NCBI RefSeq assembly: GCF_027924185.1
Contig: NZ_BRVO01000001.1
Location: 806,001-870,000, forward strand
Reading direction: 5' to 3'
Length of the DNA: 64,000 bases
Source: Neptunitalea lumnitzerae
GTDB lineage: Bacteria > Bacteroidota > Bacteroidia > Flavobacteriales > Flavobacteriaceae
Shown: one piece after another, positions 54,390-63,339 of the stretch
Numbering within the stretch: the stretch's first letter is position 1
Layout: each line of letters begins with the position of its first letter
The notes under the pieces: generated by a model
Seen by the model: the letters and a program-made list of their open reading frames with translations, nothing else
The model's database searches: none
What the model was told of the DNA's origin: nothing
Made by a program: the position numbers and the translations under genes

Positions 54390-55661
54390 TTAGTCAATCA
54401 TATCAAAACCTGTATAAGGTACTAATGCTTCTGGTATTTGAATGCCTTCGGCTGTTTGGTAGTTTTCTAAAATACCAGCAAGAACTCTAGGTAATGCTAA
54501 TGAGCTACCATTTAAGGTGTGCGCCAATTTGCTTTTACCTTCTTTGTCTTTGTAGCGTAATTTTAAGCGGTTTGCTTGAAAAGTTTCAAAGTTGGATACA
54601 GAACTAATTTCTAACCAACGATCTTGAGCGGTAGAGAATACTTCAAAGTCATAGGTAAGAGCAGATGTAAATCCGGTGTCACCACCACATAATCTTAAAA
54701 TTCTGTAGGGTAATTTTAATTCTTCAAGAATACCTTTAATGTGTGCCACCATACCTTCTAATGCTTCGTATGATCTTTCAGGATGTTCTACACGTACAAT
54801 TTCTACTTTGTCAAATTGGTGTAATCTGTTCAATCCTCTAACGTGTGCACCATAACTACCAGCTTCTCTTCTAAAGCATGGGGTGTATGCGGTACAACAA
54901 ATAGGAAAATCACTTTCAGCAATCATTTCATCTCTAAAGAAGTTAGTTACCGGTACTTCTGCAGTAGGTATCATGTATAAATCATCTGCAGTAACGTGGT
55001 ACATTTGTCCTTCTTTATCTGGTAACTGACCCGTGCCGTACCCAGAGGCTTCGTTTACCATGTGCGGTACTTGGTACTCTTTGTAGCCTGCCGCGGTATT
55101 TTTGTCTAAGAAATAAGAAATTAGAGCACGTTGTAACCTAGCACCTTTTCCTTTGTATACAGGAAAACCAGCACCCGTAATTTTAGCTCCTAATTCAAAA
55201 TCTATAATGTCATATTTTTTAGCTAATTCCCAGTGTGGTAAAGCTTCTTCACCAAGCTGAGGAATTTCTCCGTGCTTAAAAATTTCTTCGTTATCTTCTT
55301 CAGATTTACCAGCTTTTACACTTTCGTGTGGTACATTAGGTATCTGATACAATAACTCTGTTAATTTATCGGCAGCTTCGTTTAATTTATCGGTAAGCTC
55401 TTTAGAGGTTTCCTTTAAATTAGCAGTTTTCTCTTTTAATTCATTTGCTTCAGCAGCTTTTCCGCTTTTAAAAAGCATTCCAATTTCTTTGGATAATTTA
55501 TTAGATTCAGCTAATGTGTTATCTAAGGATGACTGAATACTTCTTCTTTCTTCGTCTAACCTTAAAACCTCTTCTACCATTGCTTTGGCGTCTAGATTTC
55601 TTTTAGATAAACCGGCAATAACGGCATCTTTCTGTTCTCTAATAAATGCTACTTGTAACAT
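54390..55661 (-). CDS. serS: Serine--tRNA ligase
   Basis: The 423-residue class II enzyme has the N-terminal coiled-coil arm (about 28-105) that binds tRNA. Motif 2 is FRREAGSYGAHVRGLNRLHQF (about 262-282), and motif 3 is LNGSSLALPRVLAGILENYQ (about 383-402). The serine and ATP-binding residues appear intact. A TAAATTTG -7 box (minus, 55726-55719) would give a leader of about 50 nt, with a 6-bp inverted repeat ATTGTT/AACAAT at 55686-55702. Confidence 0.97.
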   Translation of the reverse strand: MLQVAFIREQKDAVIAGLSKRNLDAKAMVEEVLRLDEERRSIQSSLDNTLAESNKLSKEIGMLFKSGKAAEANELKEKTANLKETSKELTDKLNEAADKLTELLYQIPNVPHESVKAGKSEEDNEEIFKHGEIPQLGEEALPHWELAKKYDIIDFELGAKITGAGFPVYKGKGARLQRALISYFLDKNTAAGYKEYQVPHMVNEASGYGTGQLPDKEGQMYHVTADDLYMIPTAEVPVTNFFRDEMIAESDFPICCTAYTPCFRREAGSYGAHVRGLNRLHQFDKVEIVRVEHPERSYEALEGMVAHIKGILEELKLPYRILRLCGGDTGFTSALTYDFEVFSTAQDRWLEISSVSNFETFQANRLKLRYKDKEGKSKLAHTLNGSSLALPRVLAGILENYQTAEGIQIPEALVPYTGFDMID

Positions 55662-55756
55662 GATTAATAAATTAAAATTTTCAGTATTGTTTTTACAACA
55701 ATTAAGTTTCTATTGTGGCAAATTTAAAGGAATATGTTTAACTAATGTTTAAAAAA

Positions 55757-57073
55757 TTATTCTTTTTCAAAAGGCATTATCCAATCGTTGTGAGAAAAAG
55801 TGTTCCAAGATGCGGAAGCCATATCCACTTCAGGGTTTATAAGTGGATTGCGGTTGCTTTTGTTTACTACTGCAGTTCCTACCATATGTATGCTAACGTC
55901 TTTCCCTTCTTTAGCATATTCTTTTTTAAGAACTTGAGCAAATTGCCAAGCAAAATCTGGTTTGGTAGCCACTAATCTGCTCTGCTTAGGAGTAAGGTAA
56001 TCTGATTTTTTAACTACCCAAGTTTCGTTTGTTTTTTTGTCGGTAACTCTTATGGTTACGTGGCCAGTTTTGGTTCGCAGCATCATTCGCCAGCTCATTC
56101 GGTGTCCTTCTTCTGTCCATAAAACATTCCCTGGAATCACCCAATGGCGTAAAGGCATTAGTATGTTGTAGGCTAGGTACACAGCACCTGCCCATTTTAC
56201 CATTTGGTGGTAAGGTGGTATGATAATCTCTTCGGCTGTATAAAGCGGTTTTCTTTTCAAAAAGTATTTTCTAATAATTTCAGGTTCAAAAAAGAACAGT
56301 GAAAACGCTAATGACAAATACGGAAAAATACCCACTTGAAAAACAAATGAATTGAATAGGTGGAAAAAGATAGACGCAAAAAATGCCCATTTTCTTGTTG
56401 GTTTGTATAATAATAAAGGTATCACCAGTAAATCATACAATATACCTGAGTAGGCTAAAAAACCATGCATCCATTTGTATTGTAGCAAAGCGCCAACAAT
56501 GGGGTAGTTTGCTTTTGCATGCATCATAACTTCTATTACAGATAAGTTAAACCAATCTGGGTACCATTTGGCAACCGAAGCATAGGTGTATACTATCCAC
56601 ATTTGAAGTATGATAAGCCATCTACACCAGTTAGGCATAGCAATGGCTTTTATCTTAGGGTTTATTTTAGCGTCTACAGAAAGATACTTGTTGGCAGGCA
56701 TTACCAACATTACCAAGCATAGTAATATAAGTAGATAGTAATGGTTGTTGTAGCTGGTTTTTTGCATAAGGTAAGTGGCTGTCCACATAAGTGTAAAGCC
56801 CCCTAAGCTCCATTTATATTTAAACCCAAGCATTACAAATAACCCAAACACCCCCATAAGTACGTAATAATAATACATTCCGTACCCAGGTAAGGGTTGA
56901 AGCCACTCAAAACCAATAAATGAAAAATTCATTTCAGGAATCATGAAGGCACGTTTTACCCAGCCGGTAAAAATGGCTCCAACAGATTCTAAAAAGATAA
57001 GCAACCCAAAAATTATTCTGAAAATAATTAATGAGGTGTTGTCTATTTGTTTAAATAAGAACCTATTGAGCAT
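55757..57073 (-). CDS. HTTM-domain (vitamin K-dependent carboxylase-like) membrane protein
   Basis: The 438-residue protein has about eight membrane helices in the first 290 residues. Typical HTTM features are LIIFRIIFGLLIFLESV at the start, NHYYLLILLCLVMLVMPANKYLS (about 110-132), and WIVYTYASVAKWYPDWFNLSV, which aligns with the lysine-containing loop of gamma-carboxylases. A soluble beta-rich end follows (about 300-438). The reaction in bacteria is mostly unknown. It overlaps ribF by 11 nt and so is co-translated with a flavin-making enzyme. Confidence 0.84.
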   Translation of the reverse strand: MLNRFLFKQIDNTSLIIFRIIFGLLIFLESVGAIFTGWVKRAFMIPEMNFSFIGFEWLQPLPGYGMYYYYVLMGVFGLFVMLGFKYKWSLGGFTLMWTATYLMQKTSYNNHYYLLILLCLVMLVMPANKYLSVDAKINPKIKAIAMPNWCRWLIILQMWIVYTYASVAKWYPDWFNLSVIEVMMHAKANYPIVGALLQYKWMHGFLAYSGILYDLLVIPLLLYKPTRKWAFFASIFFHLFNSFVFQVGIFPYLSLAFSLFFFEPEIIRKYFLKRKPLYTAEEIIIPPYHQMVKWAGAVYLAYNILMPLRHWVIPGNVLWTEEGHRMSWRMMLRTKTGHVTIRVTDKKTNETWVVKKSDYLTPKQSRLVATKPDFAWQFAQVLKKEYAKEGKDVSIHMVGTAVVNKSNRNPLINPEVDMASASWNTFSHNDWIMPFEKE

Positions 57074-58001
57074 TGTATTCTTTCATAAGGGTAAGGCAGT
57101 TTTCCTTATCCAAGTCTAGCTGTTTTTTAAGAGCTTCTAACGATGAGAATTTCTCTTCACCACGTAAGTATTCTAAAAAGTGAATTCTTAGTTTTTGGTC
57201 ATAAAGGTCAGCATCTAAATCTAAAAAGTTTACCTCTATGGTTTTTGGTATGTCATCTGCTATAGTAGGGTTATAGCCTATACTTAGCATACCAAATACT
57301 TTTTTGTTGTTTATAATGCTATACACAAGGTATACCCCAATAGGAGGTATTAACTTATAATTTTCCTTTATTTGAATATTTGCTGTAGGGTATAGTAGTT
57401 CTCTACCAATTCCTCTACCTCTAACAACAGTACCAGTAATAAAAAAGTGATATCCTAAATAGGTGTTAGCTGTTTTAATATCTTTTTCTATAATGGCATT
57501 TCTTATTTTGGTAGAGCTTACCGAAACATCGTCTACTAACTCCGCTGTAATTTCTTCTACATCAAATCCGTAGGTTTCTCCGTAGGTGATTAACTGTGTA
57601 ATATTAGCAGTTCTGTTTCTACCAAATCTGTGGTCATAACCAATAACTACTGTTTTGGCATTTATCTTTTGTACCAATATTTTTTCTACATACTCTTCTG
57701 CGCTAAGGCGTGAAAACTCTTTATCAAAAGGGTATACAAACAGGTAATCTATACCAGACTCTTTTAATAATTCAATACGCTCTTCAATGGTATTAATAAG
57801 TTTAAGGTCTGACGCCTGTTGCAATACCATGCGCGGATGCGGAAAAAAAGTTAGTATAGTAGCTTTTAAACCTGTAGCGGCAGCAGTGCCAATAAGGCGC
57901 TCTATAATTTTTTGGTGTCCTAAATGTACCCCGTCAAAGGTGCCAATAGTAACTATTGTAGGACTTTTAATGGTATGTTCGGCAGTTGTAACTAGTTGCA
58001 A
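57063..58001 (-). CDS. ribF: Bifunctional riboflavin kinase/FAD synthetase
   Basis: The 312-residue enzyme makes FMN and then FAD. The adenylyltransferase domain (1-180) has GTFDGVHLGHQKII (18-31) and VIGYDHRFGRNRTANI (about 114-129), then a conserved SSTKIRNAI. The kinase domain (about 183-310) has GTVVRGRGIGRELLYPTANI and GVYLV. The length is standard. It lies 69 nt downstream of gpsA on the same strand and overlaps the HTTM gene. Confidence 0.96.
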   Translation of the reverse strand: MQLVTTAEHTIKSPTIVTIGTFDGVHLGHQKIIERLIGTAAATGLKATILTFFPHPRMVLQQASDLKLINTIEERIELLKESGIDYLFVYPFDKEFSRLSAEEYVEKILVQKINAKTVVIGYDHRFGRNRTANITQLITYGETYGFDVEEITAELVDDVSVSSTKIRNAIIEKDIKTANTYLGYHFFITGTVVRGRGIGRELLYPTANIQIKENYKLIPPIGVYLVYSIINNKKVFGMLSIGYNPTIADDIPKTIEVNFLDLDADLYDQKLRIHFLEYLRGEEKFSSLEALKKQLDLDKENCLTLMKEYNAQ

Positions 58002-58070
58002 TTTCAGAATTCTTTAAGCAAAGATATGAAAAAGAAGCTTGTAAAAATGAGCTATATTTTTCCTGTTCTT

Positions 58071-59072
58071 TTAATCTAGTTTATCTGTTAATTTCTTAAA
58101 AGTGGTTTTGGCATCTTTCCCTTCATACAGAATTTCGTAAACTGCATTTATAATAGGCGTTTTACTTTTTCTGGTAAACTTAGTGGTTATAAGGTGAGCA
58201 CTTTTAACGGCATAATAGCCTTCGGCAACCATGTTCATTTCCATCATAGCGCTTTTAACAGTGTACCCTTTACCAATCATGTTACCAAACATTCTGTTTC
58301 TACTAAAAACGGAATATCCTGTTACTAACAAGTCACCTAAATAAGCAGAGTTGTTTACGTCTCTTTTTATTTTGTGTACTCTTTTAATAAAGCGTCTCAT
58401 TTCTCTAATAGCACAGCTCATTAATACACTTTGGAAGTTGTCTCCGTAACCTAAGCCATGTGCAATACCAGCAGCAATTGCATATATGTTTTTTAGTACT
58501 GCAGCATACTCACTACCTATAATATCATCAGAGGTTTTGGTTTTAATGTATTCGCAGCTCATAGCTTTGGCTACTGTTTTAGCTTTTTCGCTATCCCAAC
58601 ACGCAATGGTTAAATATGATAGCCTTTCTAACGCTACCTCTTCTGCGTGGCATGGGCCTGTAATTACACCTATATTTTCAAAAGGAACCTCATAAAGGTT
58701 ATGAAAGTGTTCACCAACAATAAGTCCAGTTTCTGGTACAATACCTTTAATGGCCGAAAACACAATTTTGTTTTTTAGCGGAACATTTAAGTTTTTTAAT
58801 TCACTTTCTAAAAAGGCAGAAGGAATTGCAAAAACAAGTATATCAGCTTCTGCTACAGCTTCGTTAATATTACTGGTAAGACCTAATTTTTCCGTTTCAA
58901 ACTCAACAGAGCTAATATAATTAGGGTTGTGTTTTTCTCTTTTAATATGCTCAATGGCAGCAGTGTTGCGCATGTACCAACCTACATAGTCTAAATTCTC
59001 GCAAAGAATTTTTACAATTGCAGTAGCCCAGCTTCCACCACCAATCACAGCTACTTTAACAATTTTGTCCAT
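58071..59072 (-). CDS. gpsA: Glycerol-3-phosphate dehydrogenase [NAD(P)+]
   Basis: The 333-residue enzyme makes sn-glycerol-3-phosphate for phospholipids. The Rossmann loop is VAVIGGGSWATAIVKIL (7-23). The catalytic lysine is in YAAVLKNIYAIAAG, and the TGPCHAEEVAL and RNRMFGNMIGKG motifs are present. The start has a plain GGGSW loop, as in many Bacteroidota. A minus-strand TAAATTTG -7 box is at 59103-59096. It is likely followed by ribF in the same transcript. Confidence 0.93.
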   Translation of the reverse strand: MDKIVKVAVIGGGSWATAIVKILCENLDYVGWYMRNTAAIEHIKREKHNPNYISSVEFETEKLGLTSNINEAVAEADILVFAIPSAFLESELKNLNVPLKNKIVFSAIKGIVPETGLIVGEHFHNLYEVPFENIGVITGPCHAEEVALERLSYLTIACWDSEKAKTVAKAMSCEYIKTKTSDDIIGSEYAAVLKNIYAIAAGIAHGLGYGDNFQSVLMSCAIREMRRFIKRVHKIKRDVNNSAYLGDLLVTGYSVFSRNRMFGNMIGKGYTVKSAMMEMNMVAEGYYAVKSAHLITTKFTRKSKTPIINAVYEILYEGKDAKTTFKKLTDKLD

Positions 59073-59220
59073 AATTTTTGTATTTATAGAATAGTCAAAT
59101 TTACTAAAAAGAAATAGGAAAACATGAAGTCTTAATGATCAGCGTGTTATAACTATGCTAAAAAAAATGGCATAGATATTGAATATTATAATTTACTTTG
59201 AGAAGATTTACAAAGTATTT

Positions 59221-59236
59221 AACTCGATAATCGAGT
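59221..59236. repeat. Palindromic repeat CTCGATAATCGAG, copy 3
   Basis: An exact 15-nt match to the copy at 16050 (AACTCGATAATCGAG), here in the divergent promoter region between gpsA and the lipoprotein gene, 29 nt before the ATG at 59265. Confidence 0.6.
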
Positions 59237-59264
59237 GAACAGTTAACTTGAAAAACGAACGCTT

Positions 59265-60206
59265 ATGAAAACTATAAAATTACTATTTGCTTTAGCAATA
59301 TTAACAATAGGGTTTTCTTCTTGTACGAATGAAATGTACATGGAAGATCCTTATGTAGAGCCTGGAATATCTTTAAACCAATTAATGCACTCTTACGAGG
59401 TTTGGTATATAGATATTAATGAGTCTAATACCAATGGTCAAATTCCGTTTATGCAAATTGCCTTTACGTTATCTTTTAGAAATGGAGTGCTTTATGCAAA
59501 CAATAACTTAGCTGGTATTGGTACTACTGGTAACGGCTTTGGGGTAGATATAGGGTATTATGACGTGTATAGTACTACGTTACAATTAGACCATGATTTA
59601 GATGGTGTATGGAATTTTGAAGTAGAACAGTTAGCAGCTAACCGAGTACGTTTGTATAATTATGCTACTAATACCTCTTTTGTAATGTACGGATACCAAC
59701 GTAGTAATTTTGATTATGATATGGTATTTTATGACAACATACATTATTTTTTACAAGAGTATGATGCTTGGGAGAAAATATATACAAGCCAAGCAGGTGC
59801 TATTAATGAGTTTGATAACGAGAACTTTTTAGCGTTTTTACCAGATGGTTACGGAGATACTTTTCTATCTTCTATAGATGCTCCTGGAACTAGTATTAAC
59901 AACTTATACTGGGATTATGAAGGTATTTATGAAGTAATGGATTTTTCTAACACAGACTATGTGAAAGCTTTAACATTAGATTATGATTTTCTGGGCAATG
60001 AATACTTTGAGTTGTACGTTGTTAATGATGAAACTGTAGAGTTGTATCACCCATACTCTGGTACTACATATAGATTTAGAGGAAGAGGATTTATACCTTA
60101 CTTAAAGTCTCAGAAAGTTGAAAAAGGTACGCTAGAGAACAGAGGTAAATTGAGAATGAAGGAGAATAATAAGGTGTTTGATGCAACTAAGTTTAAAGCA
60201 TTATAA
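59265..60206 (+). CDS. Lipoprotein of unknown function
   Basis: Not recognised. The 313-residue product has a lipobox (TIGFSSCTN, Cys at 20). The mature part is rich in Y, F, D and N with a beta-type pattern (EVWYIDINESN, LYANNNLAGIG, DYDMVFYDNI, YWDYEGIYEVMDFS) and a basic tail (LENRGKLRMKENNK). It looks like two related halves, each with a Y-W/D-rich strand set, but the similarity is weak. The CTCGATAATCGAG palindrome precedes it, and a strong terminator follows. Confidence 0.75.
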   Translation: MKTIKLLFALAILTIGFSSCTNEMYMEDPYVEPGISLNQLMHSYEVWYIDINESNTNGQIPFMQIAFTLSFRNGVLYANNNLAGIGTTGNGFGVDIGYYDVYSTTLQLDHDLDGVWNFEVEQLAANRVRLYNYATNTSFVMYGYQRSNFDYDMVFYDNIHYFLQEYDAWEKIYTSQAGAINEFDNENFLAFLPDGYGDTFLSSIDAPGTSINNLYWDYEGIYEVMDFSNTDYVKALTLDYDFLGNEYFELYVVNDETVELYHPYSGTTYRFRGRGFIPYLKSQKVEKGTLENRGKLRMKENNKVFDATKFKAL

Positions 60207-60252
60207 AATATATTAGTTTGTGTAATATAAGTTTTTGGTTGGTTATTTAGTT

Positions 60253-60290
60253 AAAAAGCCAGTTCGTACAAAATGTAGAACTGGCTTTTT
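60253..60290. terminator. Terminator after the unknown lipoprotein gene
   Basis: Arms AAAAAGCCAGTTC (60253-60265) and GAACTGGCTTTTT (60278-60290) flank an internal TACA/TGTA extension. Convergent genes lie on both sides. Confidence 0.92.
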
Positions 60291-60315
60291 TTTATTGTTA
60301 TCTGTAATATTCTAA

Positions 60316-61101
60316 TTATAAATAGAAGATGTACCCTAAAGAAAGAGATACAGAAGTATCGTTATTTTGGTTTTCAGTATAAACATCAGGGTCTGGTCTC
60401 ATACCATCTACCCAATCAGAGAAATAGTACTGATACCTTAAATCTACCATAAGATCTGAATCTCTGGTTATTTTTACTTTAATACCAACGTTTCCTATTG
60501 CAGACATCACAATGCCTGAGCCATTGTTTAACTGTCCGTTTTGGTATTTTACTGGTAACGTTTCTTCTGGTTGCGTTTCAATGTTTCCTAGGTCAGAATA
60601 GTTTCTAGGGAAGTAATAATTTGCTTGAAACCCTAAACTTGCATACGGAACAAAAACATAGTTACCACTTAAAAATTCTCTAAGAGGAACAGGGTAGTAT
60701 TCTAATTGAGAACCAACAGAAAGTGTCTTCATCTCTCCGTGCATAGCTCTTAACTGATCGGCAGTAAGCGAAGTATATTCAGGGGATACCCACTGGCCAA
60801 AGTGATCAAGTTTAGATTGCATATAGATAAATTCATTTCTAATCATAAAGTGATCGTTAAAATAGGTGTATCTATTAAAACAGTCACAGTCGGCATTTAA
60901 GGCAAGGTTCATGTAATGTATAACACCTATACTAAAACCTAAGTTACCTTTAATGTTGTCAAAATTTTTGTCTTCCCCGTAGTCAGATTGAAAAGCTACA
61001 GGTCCACCAATTAACCCAAGTTGATGGGAAAATTGCGAAAAGCCTTTATGCAAGGCAAAAAGCAAAAAAACTAGCAGAAGTATGTTTTTTCTTATATGCA
61101 T
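60316..61101 (-). CDS. Outer-membrane beta-barrel-like protein
   Basis: The 261-residue product has a signal peptide (cleavage near KGFSQ, residue 22). The rest alternates polar and non-polar residues as in beta-barrels, and it ends in an aromatic residue pair (LSLGYIFYL), as outer-membrane proteins do. A conserved-looking start reads LGLIGGPVAFQSDYGE. It diverges from gdhA, and a TATATTTG -7 box (minus, 61136-61129) lies upstream. The exact function is unknown. Confidence 0.78.
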   Translation of the reverse strand: MHIRKNILLLVFLLFALHKGFSQFSHQLGLIGGPVAFQSDYGEDKNFDNIKGNLGFSIGVIHYMNLALNADCDCFNRYTYFNDHFMIRNEFIYMQSKLDHFGQWVSPEYTSLTADQLRAMHGEMKTLSVGSQLEYYPVPLREFLSGNYVFVPYASLGFQANYYFPRNYSDLGNIETQPEETLPVKYQNGQLNNGSGIVMSAIGNVGIKVKITRDSDLMVDLRYQYYFSDWVDGMRPDPDVYTENQNNDTSVSLSLGYIFYL

Positions 61102-61333
61102 TATTTTAAGGTATATGAACTATTATAGCAAATATATAAAAATTGTGGTCAAACTTTTTAGTAGTATGGTGCTTCTGTCCTAAAATTTACTCCAATAGTC
61201 GAAAATACTGATTTGTTATTTTAAAGTTGTCAAAATTTTTAAATTCATAATTTAAGTATAATTTATATGCTGCATATTTAAAATATGTATATATTTGCTC
61301 GTATATTTTGTGAATATTTAAATCCAAAACTAG

Positions 61334-62674
61334 ATGAATCAAAGAGTTGCATCGTTTATGGAGCTTGTAAAAGCCCGTAATTCTCATGAGCCAGAGTTTC
61401 TTCAGGCAGTTCAGGAAGTAGCTGAAACAGTACTTGATTATATTGCAGAACAAGATATTTATAATGGTAAAAACATTCTTTTAAGAATGGTAGAGCCTGA
61501 AAGAGCTATTAGCTTTAGAGTTTCTTGGGTGGATGATCAAGGCGAAATACAAGTTAATAGAGGGTACAGAATTCAAATGAATTCTGCTATTGGTCCTTAC
61601 AAAGGAGGGCTACGTTTTCACCCTTCTGTAAATATGAGTATTTTAAAATTCTTGGCTTTTGAGCAAGTATTTAAAAATAGTTTAACTACCCTTCCTATGG
61701 GAGGCGGTAAAGGTGGTTCTGATTTTGATCCTAAAGGAAAGTCAGATGCTGAAATTATGCGTTTCTGTCATAACTTTATGGCGGAATTAAGCAGACATAT
61801 TGGTCCTCATACAGATATACCTGCAGGTGATATAGGGGTAGGTGCTCGTGAAATTGGGTTCCTATTTGGAATGTACAAAAAAATTAAGAACGAATTTACC
61901 GGGGTACTTACTGGTAAAGGATTATCATGGGGTGGATCTTTAATTAGACCAGAAGCAACAGGATATGGTACAGTATATTTTGCTGAAAGTATGTTGCAGA
62001 CTAAGAATGAAAGCATGGAGGGTAAATCTGTGGTTATTTCTGGGTCTGGTAATGTGGCGCAATATGCTGCTGAGAAAGTGTTGCATTTAGGAGGTAAAGT
62101 ACTAACGTTATCTGATTCTTCTGGGTATATTTATGATAAAGATGGTGTAGATGCTGAAAAGTTAGCATTTGTTATGGATCTTAAAAATAACAAGAGAGGA
62201 AGAATTTCTGAATACGTTGAGAAATACAGTAGTGCAGAATTTTTTGAAGGTGAGACTCCTTGGGGTGTTGCTTGTGATGTAGCTTTACCATGTGCCACTC
62301 AGAATGAGTTGAGCGGTGAAGATGCTGAAAAATTATTAGGTAATGGATGTATTTGTGTGGCAGAAGGGGCTAATATGCCTTGTATGCCTGAGGCAGTACA
62401 CAAATTCCATGAAGCTAAAATATTGTTTGCACCAGGTAAAGCGTCTAATGCTGGTGGTGTAGCAACTTCTGGTTTAGAAATGTCTCAAAACTCTTTACGT
62501 ATTAGTTGGACAAGAGAAGAGGTAGATAATAAGTTGAAAGATATTATGAAAAACATTCATGATAACTGTGTTGCTTATGGTACCGAAGATGGATATACAA
62601 ATTACGTTAAAGGAGCTAATATTGCCGGCTTTGTTAAGGTAGCAGATGCTATGTTAGCGCAAGGGGTAGTATAA
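61334..62674 (+). CDS. gdhA: Glutamate dehydrogenase (NADP-type, hexameric)
   Basis: The 446-residue enzyme makes glutamate from 2-oxoglutarate and ammonia. The substrate motifs are GPYKGGLRFHPSVN (about 89-102), LPMGGGKGGSDFDPKGKSD (about 120-138, catalytic lysine) and PAGDIGVGAREIGFL. The cofactor loop is SGSGNVAQYAAEKV (about 236-249). Length fits the short bacterial NADP form. A TATATTTG -7 box is at 61290-61297. A terminator follows. Confidence 0.96.
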   Translation: MNQRVASFMELVKARNSHEPEFLQAVQEVAETVLDYIAEQDIYNGKNILLRMVEPERAISFRVSWVDDQGEIQVNRGYRIQMNSAIGPYKGGLRFHPSVNMSILKFLAFEQVFKNSLTTLPMGGGKGGSDFDPKGKSDAEIMRFCHNFMAELSRHIGPHTDIPAGDIGVGAREIGFLFGMYKKIKNEFTGVLTGKGLSWGGSLIRPEATGYGTVYFAESMLQTKNESMEGKSVVISGSGNVAQYAAEKVLHLGGKVLTLSDSSGYIYDKDGVDAEKLAFVMDLKNNKRGRISEYVEKYSSAEFFEGETPWGVACDVALPCATQNELSGEDAEKLLGNGCICVAEGANMPCMPEAVHKFHEAKILFAPGKASNAGGVATSGLEMSQNSLRISWTREEVDNKLKDIMKNIHDNCVAYGTEDGYTNYVKGANIAGFVKVADAMLAQGVV

Positions 62675-62693
62675 GTTTTTTTGAAGTGTATAT

Positions 62694-62719
62694 AAAAAGG
62701 AGGCATTTGCCTCCTTTTT
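62694..62719 (+). terminator. Terminator after gdhA
   Basis: Arms AAAAAGGAGGCA (62694-62705) and TGCCTCCTTTTT (62708-62719) have a 2-nt spacer and a T-run. Confidence 0.92.
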
Positions 62720-62739
62720 TATTATATAGTTTTGTGTTT

Positions 62740-63222
62740 TTAAGTAGTTTTTTTAGCGCAACAATCCATTTTAGCTTTACCGTTACAGCCGGCTGCTTTA
62801 GTTTTAGCTGTGCAATTTTCTTTTTTTTCTGCCGTACAGCCTTTGCTACAATCAGCTGTGCAAGTATGAGCTTTTTCGTCAGTTTTAGCCATGTTGTATA
62901 CCTTGTAGGTATGGCCGTCTCCAATAGTAGTTACGGTAGTGGCAATGGCTTCTAAAGATAGTTTAGTGCTGTCAAATGCTACAGATGCTTTTTTATTTTC
63001 AAAGTCTACCTTGGCTTGTTGTACACCATCTAATTCATTTAATTGTTTTTCAATAGTAGCTGCGCAACCTACGGCACAGGTCATACCATCTATATTAAAT
63101 TCTGTGTTAGAAATATTAGCGGCTGCAACTTCTGTTTTAGCAGCTTGTTCTTTTGTTGCTGTATTGCACGAAACCGTAAGAAGTATGCACGCAACGCTAA
63201 CGTAATAAAATATTTTTTTCAT
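62740..63222 (-). CDS. Lipoprotein with HMA-like domain and cysteine-rich tail
   Basis: I start it at ATG 63222; an upstream in-frame ATG would add an unlikely leader. The 160-residue product has a lipobox (LLTVSCNTA). The HMA domain (about 40-112) has GMTCAVGCAATIEKQL: the metal cysteines are spaced CxxxC, not the usual CxxC. The end is a cysteine-rich tail (about 120-160; CTADCSKGCTAEKKENC, then GCNGKAKMDCCAKK). It probably binds copper or another soft metal outside the cytoplasm. No ATPase gene is adjacent. Confidence 0.86.
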   Translation of the reverse strand: MKKIFYYVSVACILLTVSCNTATKEQAAKTEVAAANISNTEFNIDGMTCAVGCAATIEKQLNELDGVQQAKVDFENKKASVAFDSTKLSLEAIATTVTTIGDGHTYKVYNMAKTDEKAHTCTADCSKGCTAEKKENCTAKTKAAGCNGKAKMDCCAKKTT

Positions 63223-63283
63223 GAGATATCTTTTATGCAATAAAAATACTCTTTTTCTTGAAAAAATATTCACTATTGTATAT

Positions 63284-63316
63284 AAAAAAGGGATGTACAT
63301 AGTACACCCCTTTTTT
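63284..63316. terminator. Terminator downstream of the zinc-protease-like gene
   Basis: Arms AAAAAAGGG-A-TGTAC (63284-63298) and GTACA-C-CCCTTTTTT (63302-63316) have one mismatch. On the minus strand it follows the M16-like gene and ends in six T. Confidence 0.82.
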
Positions 63317-63339
63317 CAAATATTATTTTGATTGGCTAA

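Noticed and set aside
55686-55702. T-box or similar riboswitch in the serS leader
   Set aside because: Only a 6-bp stem is seen, with no specifier loop or antiterminator; T-boxes are not expected in this phylum.
62649-62955. Short ORFs on both strands between gdhA and the HMA lipoprotein
   Set aside because: They are shadows of the cysteine- and lysine-rich tail of the HMA lipoprotein and of the terminator.
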